Shown here: piece after piece, positions 43,235-51,719 of the stretch
Numbering within the stretch: position 1 is the first letter of the stretch
How the letters are laid out: every line of letters begins with the position of its first letter
The notes under the pieces: generated by a model
What the model saw: only the letters and a program-made list of their open reading frames with translations
What the model was told of the DNA's origin: nothing
Database searches by the model: none
Position numbers and translations under genes: made by a program
Source of the DNA: an uncultured Bacteroidales bacterium
GTDB lineage: Bacteria > Bacteroidota > Bacteroidia > Bacteroidales > Bacteroidaceae
Direction: 5' to 3'
NCBI GenBank assembly: GCA_902801475.1
Contig: CADCIO010000014.1
Location: 1 to 53,518, forward strand
DNA length: 53,518 nt

Positions 43235-45409
43235 ATGAATCCGATATTTTCAAAGCTCATTGCCAAAGCAACGGGCATCAGCGAACGACAAGTGCAGGGT
43301 ACTGTAGGACTGCTGGAAGAGGGATGCACCATTCCCTTCATCAGCCGATACAGAAAGGAAGTGACGGGCACGCTCGACGAGGTGCAGGTGGCGAACATCA
43401 GCGACCAACTGGAGAAGCTGAAGGAACTGGAGAAACGCAAAGAGACCATCCTGAAGACCATCGAGGAACAGGGTAAGCTGACACCTGAGCTGCAGACACG
43501 CATCGAAGGCTCATGGGATTCGACCGAACTGGAAGACATCTACCTGCCCTACAAGCCCAAGCGTAAGACCCGTGCAGAAGTGGCACGACAGAAGGGATTG
43601 GAACCATTGGCCACCTTCCTCATGCTGCAGAACCCCAATGCCGACATCGACAAGAAGGTGAAGGAGTTTATCAACGAGGAGAAAGGCGTGAAGACTGCCG
43701 AAGAAGCCATTCAGGGCGCACAGGACATCATCGCCGAACAGGTGAGCGAAAGCGAAGCGGCACGCAATATCGTGCGTTTCAACTTCAAGAAGGATGCTGT
43801 CATCACCAGCAAACTGAAAAAGACCGCTGATACTTCTTCTGAAAAGACGGGAGACACCACAGAGGCTGATGCGGCATCCAAATACAGAGACTACTTCGAC
43901 TTCTCAGAAAAGCTTTCCAAATGCGCTTCCCATCGTCTGCTCGCCATGCGACGGGGTGAAGCCGAAGGATTCCTGCGCGTCAGCATCAGCGGCGACGACG
44001 AACGTTGCCTCGACCGACTCGACCAGCAGTTCCTGCGCAACTCCAGCCGAAGTGCCGAACTCGTGTGGGATGCCATCGAGGATGGTTACAAGCGTCTGCT
44101 CAAACCCAGCATCGAGACGGAATTCGCCAATCTATCGAAAGAACTCGCCGACAAGGAAGCCATCCGCATTTTCGTGAAGAACCTCGAACAGCTGCTCATG
44201 TCGCCACCTCTCGGACAGAAACGTGTGCTGGCGCTCGACCCAGGATTTCGAACGGGCTGCAAGGTCGTGTGCCTCGATGCCGAAGGAAATCTGTTGCACA
44301 ACGAAGCCATCTACCCCCACCCTCCCAAGAATGAACGGCGTGCAGCAGCCGACAAGCTTTGGACGCTGACCAAGCAATACAAGATTGAAGCCATCTCCAT
44401 CGGCAACGGTACCGCCAGTCGCGAAACGGAAGCATTCGTGCGCTCCCTCGGTCTGCCCAAGGAGATCCAAATCTTTGTGGTGAGCGAAGATGGTGCCAGC
44501 ATCTACTCTGCCTCGAAAGTGGCACGAGACGAATTCCCCGACTACGACGTGACCGTACGTGGCGCCGTCAGCATCGGTCGCCGACTCATGGATCCACTTG
44601 CCGAACTGGTGAAGATAGACCCCAGCTCCATCGGCGTGGGACAATACCAGAAGGATGTAGATCAGAAAGAGCTGAAACATTCGCTCGACCAGACCGTAGA
44701 GATGTGCGTGAACAAGGTGGGCGTCAACGTCAACACAGCCAGCAAGCACCTCCTCACCTACATCTCTGGACTCGGTCCCACCATCGCACAAAACATCGTG
44801 AGCTACAGAGCCGAGAACGGCGCCTTCGCCTCACGAAAAGACCTGCTGAAAGTGCCCAAACTGGGACCTAAAGCCTTCGAACAGGCAGCCGGATTCCTGC
44901 GTGTGAACGGCAGCAAGCAACCGCTCGACAACAGCGCCGTCCATCCTGAGAGCTATCCCATCGTGGAGAAGATGGCAAAAGACCTCCATTGCACGGTCGC
45001 AGAACTCATGAGCAGCAAGGAACTGCGTGCAAAAATCGACATCAACCGCTACGTGACCGATAAAGTCGGACTCCCCACCCTGCAAGACATCATGCAAGAG
45101 CTGGACAAGCCAGGACGTGACCCCCGACAGCAGCTCACCGTATTCGAATTCTCCAAAGACGTCAAGGAACTCGAAGATGTGCAGGTAGGAATGGTGCTCC
45201 CAGGCATCATCACCAACATCACCCAATTCGGCTGCTTCGTCGATGTCGGTGTCCACACCAAAGGACTTGTCCACATCAGCGAACTCGCCGACCACTTCGT
45301 CAAAGACCCCTCAGAAGAAGTACAGCTCCACCAACACGTCAATGTACGCGTCATCGGCATAGACCTCCAACGTGGCCGCATGCAGCTCAGCATGAAAGGA
45401 ATGGGATAA
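43235..45409 (+). CDS. tex: Tex, S1-domain transcription accessory protein
   Basis: 724 aa. N-terminal HtH/helical Tex region, YqgF/RNase H-like domain (KRVLALDPGFRTGCKVVCLD, IGNGTASRETEAFVRSL), HhH motifs (LLTYISGLGPTIAQNIVSYR, LLKVPKLGPKAFEQAAGFLR) and a C-terminal S1 RNA-binding domain (VLPGIITNITQFGCFVDVGV). Cytosolic nucleic-acid-binding protein that affects transcription. Length is normal. Its last 25 bp, including the stop, recur at 45509-45533. A strong terminator begins immediately after the stop. Confidence 0.95.
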   Translation: MNPIFSKLIAKATGISERQVQGTVGLLEEGCTIPFISRYRKEVTGTLDEVQVANISDQLEKLKELEKRKETILKTIEEQGKLTPELQTRIEGSWDSTELEDIYLPYKPKRKTRAEVARQKGLEPLATFLMLQNPNADIDKKVKEFINEEKGVKTAEEAIQGAQDIIAEQVSESEAARNIVRFNFKKDAVITSKLKKTADTSSEKTGDTTEADAASKYRDYFDFSEKLSKCASHRLLAMRRGEAEGFLRVSISGDDERCLDRLDQQFLRNSSRSAELVWDAIEDGYKRLLKPSIETEFANLSKELADKEAIRIFVKNLEQLLMSPPLGQKRVLALDPGFRTGCKVVCLDAEGNLLHNEAIYPHPPKNERRAAADKLWTLTKQYKIEAISIGNGTASRETEAFVRSLGLPKEIQIFVVSEDGASIYSASKVARDEFPDYDVTVRGAVSIGRRLMDPLAELVKIDPSSIGVGQYQKDVDQKELKHSLDQTVEMCVNKVGVNVNTASKHLLTYISGLGPTIAQNIVSYRAENGAFASRKDLLKVPKLGPKAFEQAAGFLRVNGSKQPLDNSAVHPESYPIVEKMAKDLHCTVAELMSSKELRAKIDINRYVTDKVGLPTLQDIMQELDKPGRDPRQQLTVFEFSKDVKELEDVQVGMVLPGIITNITQFGCFVDVGVHTKGLVHISELADHFVKDPSEEVQLHQHVNVRVIGIDLQRGRMQLSMKGMG

Positions 45410-45443
45410 ACAATCACGACCCCGTTACTGAGGTCGTGATTGT
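45410..45443 (+). terminator. Terminator of tex
   Basis: A 12-bp perfect inverted repeat (45410-45421, 45432-45443; ACAATCACGACC/GGTCGTGATTGT) with a 10-nt loop, then CATTCTT. It starts at the base after the tex stop codon. Confidence 0.8.
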
Positions 45444-45508
45444 CATTCTTGCCGCATGGAACCTTCGCCCAGCGCGTGGGCTGGTTAACTCAGCAGCTGG
45501 GCGATGTT

Positions 45509-45533
45509 GCTCAGCATGAAAGGAATGGAATAA
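45509..45533 (+). repeat. Partial duplication of the tex 3' end
   Basis: The 25 bp at 45385-45409 (last codons and TAA stop of tex) recur here with one G-to-A change (core CTCAGCATGAAAGGAATGG). The intervening DNA (45444-45508) is not part of the duplication. This suggests that a rearrangement endpoint lies just after tex, at the border with the A+T-rich island. Confidence 0.7.
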
Positions 45534-45618
45534 GAGTCCTGACCTGACATAACGATTCATTCACCCAGCTTTTAATTTTTCATTGACCATTTCACGCGGC
45601 TAAAGGCAAAAGGTCACG

Positions 45619-45672
45619 TGCCTTTAGGCATTTAATCGTGTGCCTTTAGGCAAATGATGGTGTGCCTAAAGC
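45619..45672. repeat. 22-bp periodic repeat with palindromic core
   Basis: TGCCTTTAGGCA at 45619-45630 and 45641-45652, then a degenerate third copy TGCCTAAAGC at 45663-45672, each 22 bp apart; a half copy CTAAAGGCA lies just upstream near 45600. The core is a near-perfect palindrome. It could be an operator cluster or a decayed repeat. The rest of 45444-45940 carries no gene that I can support. Confidence 0.65.
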
Positions 45673-45941
45673 TGGTGTCCCGATTAACTCAACTCATTCT
45701 CCGTTTTGAATCAACAAGTTTCCCCTTTTTGAGTCGGGTATAATCCCCCTGCTCTCTTCCGATTTAGGTTACTTGCCTAAGAATGATGCTCAAATGTGTG
45801 GGTCTATTCGTCTTTGTTTCATTTGTTTATCCGCCCTTTTATCTGCCCTTTTATATTAGCTGGTTTTCAGTATATTACGACTGTTTTATATGCATGCTTA
45901 CATGCTTGTTTGCTTATTTATCTACCTTTTTATCTGCCCTT

Positions 45942-46046
45942 TCACGTTCCATTATATTCCCCTTGCTCGCCTTTTTTGAACTCCACGTGGTCTTCTGACT
46001 CACGCATCTGTTGTAGTTCTGCTATTGTATATGTCTTTATTGTCAT
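45942..46046 (-). pseudogene. Remnant of an AlbA_2 (Schlafen-like) ATP-binding protein
   Basis: 34 codons from ATG 46046 to TGA 45942-45944, reading MTIKTYTIAELQQMRESEDH then VEFKKGEQGEYNGT. The ESEDHxVEFK start is the characteristic N-terminus of AlbA_2-domain (Schlafen-like) proteins of Bacteroidetes, normally several hundred residues long. A TAACTTTG box sits 11 bp upstream. The downstream DNA has stops in all frames and A/G-rich low-complexity sequence, so only the first exon-sized scrap survives. Confidence 0.6.
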
Positions 46047-46057
46047 ATTCCTTTTTG

Positions 46058-46065
46058 CAAAGTTA
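46058..46065 (-). promoter_or_regulatory. -7 box before the AlbA_2 remnant
   Basis: CAAAGTTA on plus, TAACTTTG on minus, 11 bp before the ATG at 46046. It suggests that the truncated frame may still be transcribed. Confidence 0.5.
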
Positions 46066-46166
46066 CAAATTTTATTTCACGTCAGCCATCAGACCTCATA
46101 CATCCGACATTTTTTCGTCATATTTCGGGTACAAAGTTAATCTTTTTGGGAGGAATGATAATAATA

Positions 46167-47096
46167 TTATAATAAGCGAGGCGTTATCAAATATTGTGTT
46201 GTCTCGTAGTCAGAATCTTGAAACTTTACTGCACAATCAATAACAAAATTTATGCAGAAGTCGCAAAGCTCTTTGCTCGCATGAACACGATTGTGGAAAT
46301 AATCTTCCGTACCCCTAACGTGATATGTACCGTCTGCCATGTACCATACTTCTGGGGCAACAACGTTGAACAAGGCATATTGTTTGTAGTCTATACCAAT
46401 AGAGATGATTTTGACGACATCCCTTAGTTTGTTGATTGTTTTGTCAACGTCCTCAAACCAAGCTCTATATTTGTCCCTGTTTTTTATTGTTGTTTCACTG
46501 ATAAACTCTTTGTAAGTATCCCTTGGTTTTCGCCCGATATTGAACAGACTGTTATACCAGTATTTTTTACTATCCTCAAATTCTGATAGCATTGAATTGA
46601 AGGCCTTCCTTGTTTCAACGATACTCTCAAAGTATTTATCTTCGTCCCTTTTCTCTTGGGCGATGTTAAGGAACTGTTTACATTCTTCAAATGATACGAG
46701 ATCAATTAATGAAATCGCATCAAAATCAAGGTTGAGTAGTGCAGAAGTGTTTTCTTGCAGAATCGAATGAGCATTTATTCGATGTTTCTCTATCTCCGCT
46801 TTTGCAGGCATAAGCCCTTGATGCTTTAGGCTTTTTCGACAATTATTCAAAGATTTAACTGACTCTTTCATCTTAATGTTAGGGATGTTACCTAGATAGT
46901 CATCTATTGTCTTGTAGTTCTTGTCATTACCACAATCCAGATGCTCATACACTAGCATAAGGAACATTTCTATTGCATCATGGAATACAAGGATTGAAAA
47001 GCCAGCCACCACCTCTGCTTGTCGTGACTGCTCTTCACCTTTCAAGTAAAGATACTTGATGTAAGATAGTCTCTGTATAATAATTGCTTTTTCCAT
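46167..47096 (-). CDS. Hypothetical protein with a HEPN-like RX4H motif, end of the dinD operon
   Basis: 309 aa, mostly helical, charged, no signal peptide; I do not recognise the family as a whole. The helix around residues 82-95 reads SLNNCRKSLKHQGL. R87-x4-H92 fits the RX4-6H active-site pattern of HEPN RNases, and the preceding helix EVVAGFSILVFHDAIEMFLM is HEPN-like. The C-terminal half (about 150-309) has aromatic-rich segments with no match I can name. It lies 59 bp downstream of the methyltransferase/nuclease gene on the same strand and is probably its last operon member. A toxic-RNase role is inference. Confidence 0.65.
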   Translation of the reverse strand: MEKAIIIQRLSYIKYLYLKGEEQSRQAEVVAGFSILVFHDAIEMFLMLVYEHLDCGNDKNYKTIDDYLGNIPNIKMKESVKSLNNCRKSLKHQGLMPAKAEIEKHRINAHSILQENTSALLNLDFDAISLIDLVSFEECKQFLNIAQEKRDEDKYFESIVETRKAFNSMLSEFEDSKKYWYNSLFNIGRKPRDTYKEFISETTIKNRDKYRAWFEDVDKTINKLRDVVKIISIGIDYKQYALFNVVAPEVWYMADGTYHVRGTEDYFHNRVHASKELCDFCINFVIDCAVKFQDSDYETTQYLITPRLL

Positions 47097-47155
47097 TTAT
47101 ATCAATCGTTATTTGCACACAAGATTTCCCCTATTTATGTTTCGAACATACATCT

Positions 47156-49750
47156 TTATTTCTTTAAGAAACCGTATTCGTAAACCTTGGGCTCAATCTG
47201 CTTAGCAAGATCTTTCTGCTTTTGACGAAGGTCAGCAATGAGAGCTGAGTAAGTTTGATCCTCACTCTCTGTATTCATCTGTTGTTTACCGCTCTTTGTG
47301 GTTTTTGTTCCTTGGAAGTAAAGGCGAATATCATAGAATGATGCATTGGGTTTTTCTTTGGCGATAGGTTGCTGGTGATAGTAACGCCAAAGCTCTCGCC
47401 CTGCATCCATAACGGCCTTTGCTTGCTCAGAAAGAATTAACGGAGAAGTGCCATCTTGAAGATTTGTAGTGGTTGCTGCTTCTCCAAAAATATCTGCCAC
47501 ATAATAATTCTTACCGTCTTTTTCGTATTCCTTTTGTTCTTCTTCTGTTCGAATTATCTTTTTGTTTCGCCCATGTATAAAGTCACTCATGAAATGGCTC
47601 CCGAATTTCTCCTTGGCATTAACCTCTTCTTCTGTGAAGGGAATCCAGTGATTTGTTCCATGTTCACTGCTAATGCGGTTTTGTCCGTGGAAAAGGGTAT
47701 AGATGAGACAATCTGTCTGAAACTCAGTATCCCCCTGCCAGTTATTGTTGGGATAGAGGAATTGGTCGCGATCATTCAACCATGTAGCATCAATACAATG
47801 ACGGATGGTAAAGAAAATGACCATAGGGATGACATTGCTTTTAGTAATCCAGTTTCCTTTTACTTGTTCAATGTCTGCTTTATAAGGGCTTAGGGTAATA
47901 TACACATCTTTGCTATGTTGAAAATCTGTGCCAGAATAGCGATGATATGCCAAATGCTCGTTTTCTTTGTCGTAATATTGGCGAAGCCATTCAATAATAA
48001 AGCGTCCACCATCATGGGAATATAGATTCTTTTTTTCGAGAAATATTCCTTCTGAATTATAAACATCTGCCTCTACTTCTTGGAAGATTTCTTTTATTCC
48101 TGTATACCATATCTGGAAGCCAATAGGAAAACTTCCTTTGACATTATCGAAGGTGTTTGCAGGAACCAAAAAGAAGCGGCCGGGCATCGCCGGGAACTGC
48201 CTACGGAACTCACGGAAGTTAGGTGCTTGAACAATCTTCAATTTTGAAAACAGTGCAAGTATCGCTGTAGGGAGTTCATCTACAATTCGTGCAAAGAATT
48301 GTGCAAACAGTTCATTCCCTGCTCTTCCTAATCGGTCCTTATATCGTTCTTGTACGGCAGACTTTGAAAGTCCTCCCCTATTTTGTCCACTTCCTGTAAT
48401 AGTTCTGGCATTACTTGCTTCTGCATATGGTGGATTGATATAAATTACAAGTTTCTTACGTTTCTCTGGGTCGGATATTATTTCCTGTAGAGATTTTGGC
48501 AGTTTGGATTTATGAGTTACATTCCCGTTTATATCTCTCTCGTCAAAAAAAGAATCATTAAGAAAATCAAACTGAAACACATGACTCTCCAACAGGTTTG
48601 CTCCACCTCTCTGTTTGTCTCTTGCAGCTGCATTCATGGTGTCAATACGTTGAAGCATAGCCTGAACGTCTGCCTTGTCAAGTGTTGATGCGTATATATT
48701 GTACTTATTAGTTAGCCCTGCTAATAGGTTTCCTGTTCCCGCACAACAATCCCACACATAATACTCCTCTTGCCAATTTTCGCCTAGTTCTGCTGCTATA
48801 TACTGTTGTGAGAGTTCCACCCATCGTGCAGGTGTGAAGAAACTGCCTTTACGCTCACGAACATCTTGAGGTACAAGTAGGTCTCGACGATTTACAATGT
48901 CATCCCAGTATTCACGGCGTGGAGGACGGGCATAGCGATTCCAGAACTGAGTGTGTGCTAGCTGGTTGTCATTAAATTGTGCTTTGGTAAAATCCTCCAA
49001 TCCAAAGTCATTGATACGACGGTCTAACAAATAGTGGTCGTTTTGTAATAAAACAAAAAGTTTCTCGCTGAGGGTATTGTTCTCTTTTGAAAGAATATCA
49101 GCCAAATAGAAGTCTGCATCAATGATACCAGCTTTTTTCGCAATCTCCCAATTGATATTGATAGTTGGCTTTACTGCTTCGAGCCATTTTAGATAAATGT
49201 GAGTGAAATTGTTCTTGTTGATACGAATATGGCGCACACCAATCTTTCGTAAGGTGAAATTATGCCTGATAAAGTGCACCAGTTCTTTTGCATCCTTCTC
49301 ATAGTTATAGATTTCAAGTCCATGATGAAGTGCATCATTCAAAAGTTCTTGTAATTGTTTGAACTCTTTTGTTGTATGGTCGCTTGGGGCAACATTCCAA
49401 TTGAAGTCATTCTGGCGCAGAACATCTAAAATGGTGCTATAAGGTAGAAATGCCATCTTCTCAGCATCAAAAGCACCAAGAAAAGCTGGTGGGAGAATTG
49501 TATCTTGTGGACGTTCCTTGCCTAATGTGAGTATCAACTGGATGAAGGACTCGTAAATATCGTGACTTGAACCCTTTTTTGCTTCAGCCCATAACAATGA
49601 CTCCGCTTCATTTAGTCCAAGTGGGTCAGCAGGGATAGATACGCAAAAATCAATGCGTCCTATAATCTGTGTTGTATCGAATCCTTCAAAGAGGTCTTGG
49701 GCCACTTTGTTTTTAAGTTCCTCTTCTAAAATGTTGCCGTAATATGCCAT
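47156..49750 (-). CDS. Type IIG-like restriction-modification fusion (PD-(D/E)XK + N6-adenine methyltransferase)
   Basis: 864 aa. The N-terminal domain looks like a PD-(D/E)XK nuclease: D34 in GRIDF, then E56-A-K58 in LLWAEAKKG. The methyltransferase core has RKGSFFTPARWVEL (300-313), motif I VWDCCAGTGNLLAG (332-345) and motif IV INPPYAE (438-444), typical of N6-adenine (gamma) enzymes. The remaining about 400 aa probably include the target-recognition domain. It would act on DNA as a self-contained R-M enzyme, or as a methylase-associated defence protein. It is 3 bp downstream of the GIY-YIG/DUF4268 gene. The catalytic residues seen are intact. Confidence 0.85.
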   Translation of the reverse strand: MAYYGNILEEELKNKVAQDLFEGFDTTQIIGRIDFCVSIPADPLGLNEAESLLWAEAKKGSSHDIYESFIQLILTLGKERPQDTILPPAFLGAFDAEKMAFLPYSTILDVLRQNDFNWNVAPSDHTTKEFKQLQELLNDALHHGLEIYNYEKDAKELVHFIRHNFTLRKIGVRHIRINKNNFTHIYLKWLEAVKPTININWEIAKKAGIIDADFYLADILSKENNTLSEKLFVLLQNDHYLLDRRINDFGLEDFTKAQFNDNQLAHTQFWNRYARPPRREYWDDIVNRRDLLVPQDVRERKGSFFTPARWVELSQQYIAAELGENWQEEYYVWDCCAGTGNLLAGLTNKYNIYASTLDKADVQAMLQRIDTMNAAARDKQRGGANLLESHVFQFDFLNDSFFDERDINGNVTHKSKLPKSLQEIISDPEKRKKLVIYINPPYAEASNARTITGSGQNRGGLSKSAVQERYKDRLGRAGNELFAQFFARIVDELPTAILALFSKLKIVQAPNFREFRRQFPAMPGRFFLVPANTFDNVKGSFPIGFQIWYTGIKEIFQEVEADVYNSEGIFLEKKNLYSHDGGRFIIEWLRQYYDKENEHLAYHRYSGTDFQHSKDVYITLSPYKADIEQVKGNWITKSNVIPMVIFFTIRHCIDATWLNDRDQFLYPNNNWQGDTEFQTDCLIYTLFHGQNRISSEHGTNHWIPFTEEEVNAKEKFGSHFMSDFIHGRNKKIIRTEEEQKEYEKDGKNYYVADIFGEAATTTNLQDGTSPLILSEQAKAVMDAGRELWRYYHQQPIAKEKPNASFYDIRLYFQGTKTTKSGKQQMNTESEDQTYSALIADLRQKQKDLAKQIEPKVYEYGFLKK

Positions 49751-49753
49751 AAA

Positions 49754-50566
49754 CTATGCGTATTTTTGCATTGCCATTTTGATCTTTATACTGATATCAT
49801 AAAGCCATTGCAGCGCATCTTGCCATTGAGATTTGTCATCCATATCGAAAGGCTTATTGGTAATGAATCGACAAGCCTTGGATGCTTCACGCCATTCTAT
49901 TTCACTACCTATTTCTATCTCTAATTCATGAGCACGTTCTCGTATTTTGTAAAACAAGGTTTTGTTGGCCGTAACATAAACACCTGCCGTCAATTCGTGT
50001 TTTTGTCTGCTTGCTGTTAGACAGATATGATATTCTGATGAGCCAATGCTCAAGTCATACCAATGCTGTGGGTTGGCTTTCCTGATAGAAAACTCCTTAG
50101 AGAATGCGGCATGATTAATTGCATGAGCATTGAACTCTTCCCAAAACTTTAATTGTAGTTCAGATGTGTCTGAAATGCTAACATGTGATGGCTTCTCTGT
50201 CTTGTCTGTTTCTGGATTGATGGGCATATTACTCTCGTATTCAATTACTTCTGCATCATCTATCGCGCTGGCAATATCGCGGAAAATGTCAAGAGCCATC
50301 TGTGGTGCCACATTGAAGAATTCGCGGTTTTGACGAATTCGCAAATCGGTAAGACGATCAATGGTCTTATGTACCAACTTCTCAACCTCATTATACTTCG
50401 CAGTCTTCATCGTGGCGAATATCTCAAATGGCAAGGGAACGGCAGTATTATCCAGTTCCTTGCTTCTCACATCCACAGGACGCGAACTCTTGCCAATCTT
50501 CACCCAATCTTCACGGAAGCTGGGGTTGGTCAGTATGTAAACGTAGCCTGGTTCTTTGTTGCTCAT
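49754..50566 (-). CDS. GIY-YIG (T5orf172/MUG113-type) protein with C-terminal DUF4268
   Basis: 270 aa. The N-terminal about 95 residues form a T5orf172-type GIY-YIG domain: GYVYILTNPSFREDWVKIGK (GYVY...VKIG), R48-like Arg in RPVDVRSKEL and a late Glu/His helix (EVEKLVHKTIDRL). The C-terminal about 130 residues match DUF4268 (LKFWEEFNAHAINH, WYDLSIGSSEYHICLTAS), a domain found in restriction-linked proteins. It overlaps the end of dinD by 4 bp (ATGA) and is followed 3 bp later by the R-M fusion gene, so translation is coupled. It may be a nuclease or a DNA-reading subunit of the system. Confidence 0.82.
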   Translation of the reverse strand: MSNKEPGYVYILTNPSFREDWVKIGKSSRPVDVRSKELDNTAVPLPFEIFATMKTAKYNEVEKLVHKTIDRLTDLRIRQNREFFNVAPQMALDIFRDIASAIDDAEVIEYESNMPINPETDKTEKPSHVSISDTSELQLKFWEEFNAHAINHAAFSKEFSIRKANPQHWYDLSIGSSEYHICLTASRQKHELTAGVYVTANKTLFYKIRERAHELEIEIGSEIEWREASKACRFITNKPFDMDDKSQWQDALQWLYDISIKIKMAMQKYA

Positions 50567-51429
50567 TGTTTGCTGTCTTTTGGTAGTTTTGATGTCTCTT
50601 TTAACATCTCCTTCTCGTCTTTTGCCACACGTCGCTCCACCTTTTTGATGTTCTCCGCTGGAGGCAGCTCTTCTGGCTTGATACCACGTTGTCCTAACAT
50701 ACCACGAACGCTGCGGTTGTTCTGCACATGTTCGGCTGTGATATTGGCTTCACCATAGAGGTCTTTCTGCTCCACATTATAATTCGTCATTTCTGTGGCA
50801 AGATTCTTAGCTGCAATCGTCAGGGTGGGCAGAAAGTCAGCCAAGGCACCGCTCTTAATGCCTAAACGATGTTTCATCTGTTCTGTTGAGAGTCCACCAA
50901 ACAGAGCGTAATCTCCTTTGGAACGGATACGACCAAAACCACGATCATCCACTCCACGCTGATAAATGTTGCGGCTTAGTTGCTTTTCAGAGGCACGTAA
51001 GCGTTCACGGGTGTTTAAACGAGCAATCTCATTCAAACGTTCTTCTATAAGTTCTGCCTTTCTGGTTTGAACTGCAAAGTAACTTTGTGCAAAAGCTACT
51101 TCTTCCTTCTTTGGGTCACCATTCTGGGCTATCAGATAACAAGCATATCGGGTAAGCATAAAGTCTTGAACTTCACGCTGTGCACCTTTTGCCAAAGCTA
51201 TCATTTTCGTGACCTCACGAAAATGATCGTCAACATTGATTCCCAACGTTTTACAGGATTCCATGGCACGACCTATTGCCACCACGAAGTTCTCCCAACG
51301 GGAATAGCCTAACACCTGTTGCAATTCACGTGCATACCACACCTCAATGGTATTTTCCTCGTCATCCTTGATGTCCTTTGAAATCAAGTCGAAGGCTGAT
51401 TTATATTGCTGTATCTTTTGTATATCCAT
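50563..51429 (-). CDS. dinD: DNA-damage-inducible protein D
   Basis: 288 aa, close to E. coli DinD (about 274). N-terminal BRO-N-like/DinD domain (TIEVWYARELQQVLGYSRWE, FMLTRYACYLIAQNGDPKKE), then the helical C-terminal part (GDYALFGGLSTEQMKHRLGI, NNRSVRGMLGQRGIKPEELP). In E. coli, DinD is SOS-induced and inhibits RecA filaments. Here it is the first gene of a putative restriction/defence operon. It has a full promoter 55 bp upstream and three copies of a 12-bp palindrome-like motif further up. Confidence 0.93.
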   Translation of the reverse strand: MDIQKIQQYKSAFDLISKDIKDDEENTIEVWYARELQQVLGYSRWENFVVAIGRAMESCKTLGINVDDHFREVTKMIALAKGAQREVQDFMLTRYACYLIAQNGDPKKEEVAFAQSYFAVQTRKAELIEERLNEIARLNTRERLRASEKQLSRNIYQRGVDDRGFGRIRSKGDYALFGGLSTEQMKHRLGIKSGALADFLPTLTIAAKNLATEMTNYNVEQKDLYGEANITAEHVQNNRSVRGMLGQRGIKPEELPPAENIKKVERRVAKDEKEMLKETSKLPKDSKQ

Positions 51430-51483
51430 ATGTATTTCGTGTTCTTATACCTTCACATAGTTTTGGCTTCAACTTTTCGTTTG

Positions 51484-51513
51484 CAAATATACAACTTATT
51501 ATTCATTCCCAAA
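51484..51513 (-). promoter_or_regulatory. Promoter of the dinD operon
   Basis: On the minus strand TTTG (51513-51510), 18-bp spacer, TATATTTG (51491-51484). The leader to the dinD ATG (51429) is about 50 nt. Confidence 0.65.
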
Positions 51514-51576
51514 CAAAATCAAAAAGAAAAAGTAAAAAGGGACTAAAAAGTCAACTCCGATCAGCACAAATCCTCG

Positions 51577-51632
51577 TGAACTAATTCATTTCATCGATTG
51601 AATTAGTTCATTTATTGTTTTGAACTAATTGA
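51577..51632. promoter_or_regulatory. Triple operator-like motif upstream of dinD
   Basis: TGAACTAATTCA (51577-51588), its exact inverted copy TGAATTAGTTCA (51599-51610, 10-bp spacer) and a third direct copy TGAACTAATTGA (51621-51632) form a regular cluster at 22-bp steps, about two helical turns. It lies about 65 bp beyond the -33 element of the dinD promoter. Likely a regulator binding region, possibly for LexA or for DinD itself. Confidence 0.55.
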
Positions 51633-51655
51633 CTGATTTCAGCCTCGTACAATAA

Positions 51656-51696
51656 GCACGGTTATTTCTCAGCAGAGGCAGGTTATTTGGCAATAA
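51656..51696 (+). repeat. 41-bp direct repeat, left copy
   Basis: 35 of 41 positions match the copy at 53231-53271; shared blocks are TATTTCTCAGCAG and GGTTATTTGG. Both copies are followed within about 25 bp by CAACGC-type short repeats. Together they bracket the MntA-HepT module. Confidence 0.75.
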
Positions 51697-51719
51697 AGGA
51701 AAGGACACATTGAAGCGTT

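Noticed and set aside
45783..45998. 71-aa hydrophobic open frame on the plus strand
   Set aside because: Phe/Tyr-rich low-complexity product; the opposite strand holds the AlbA_2 remnant, which explains part of it better.
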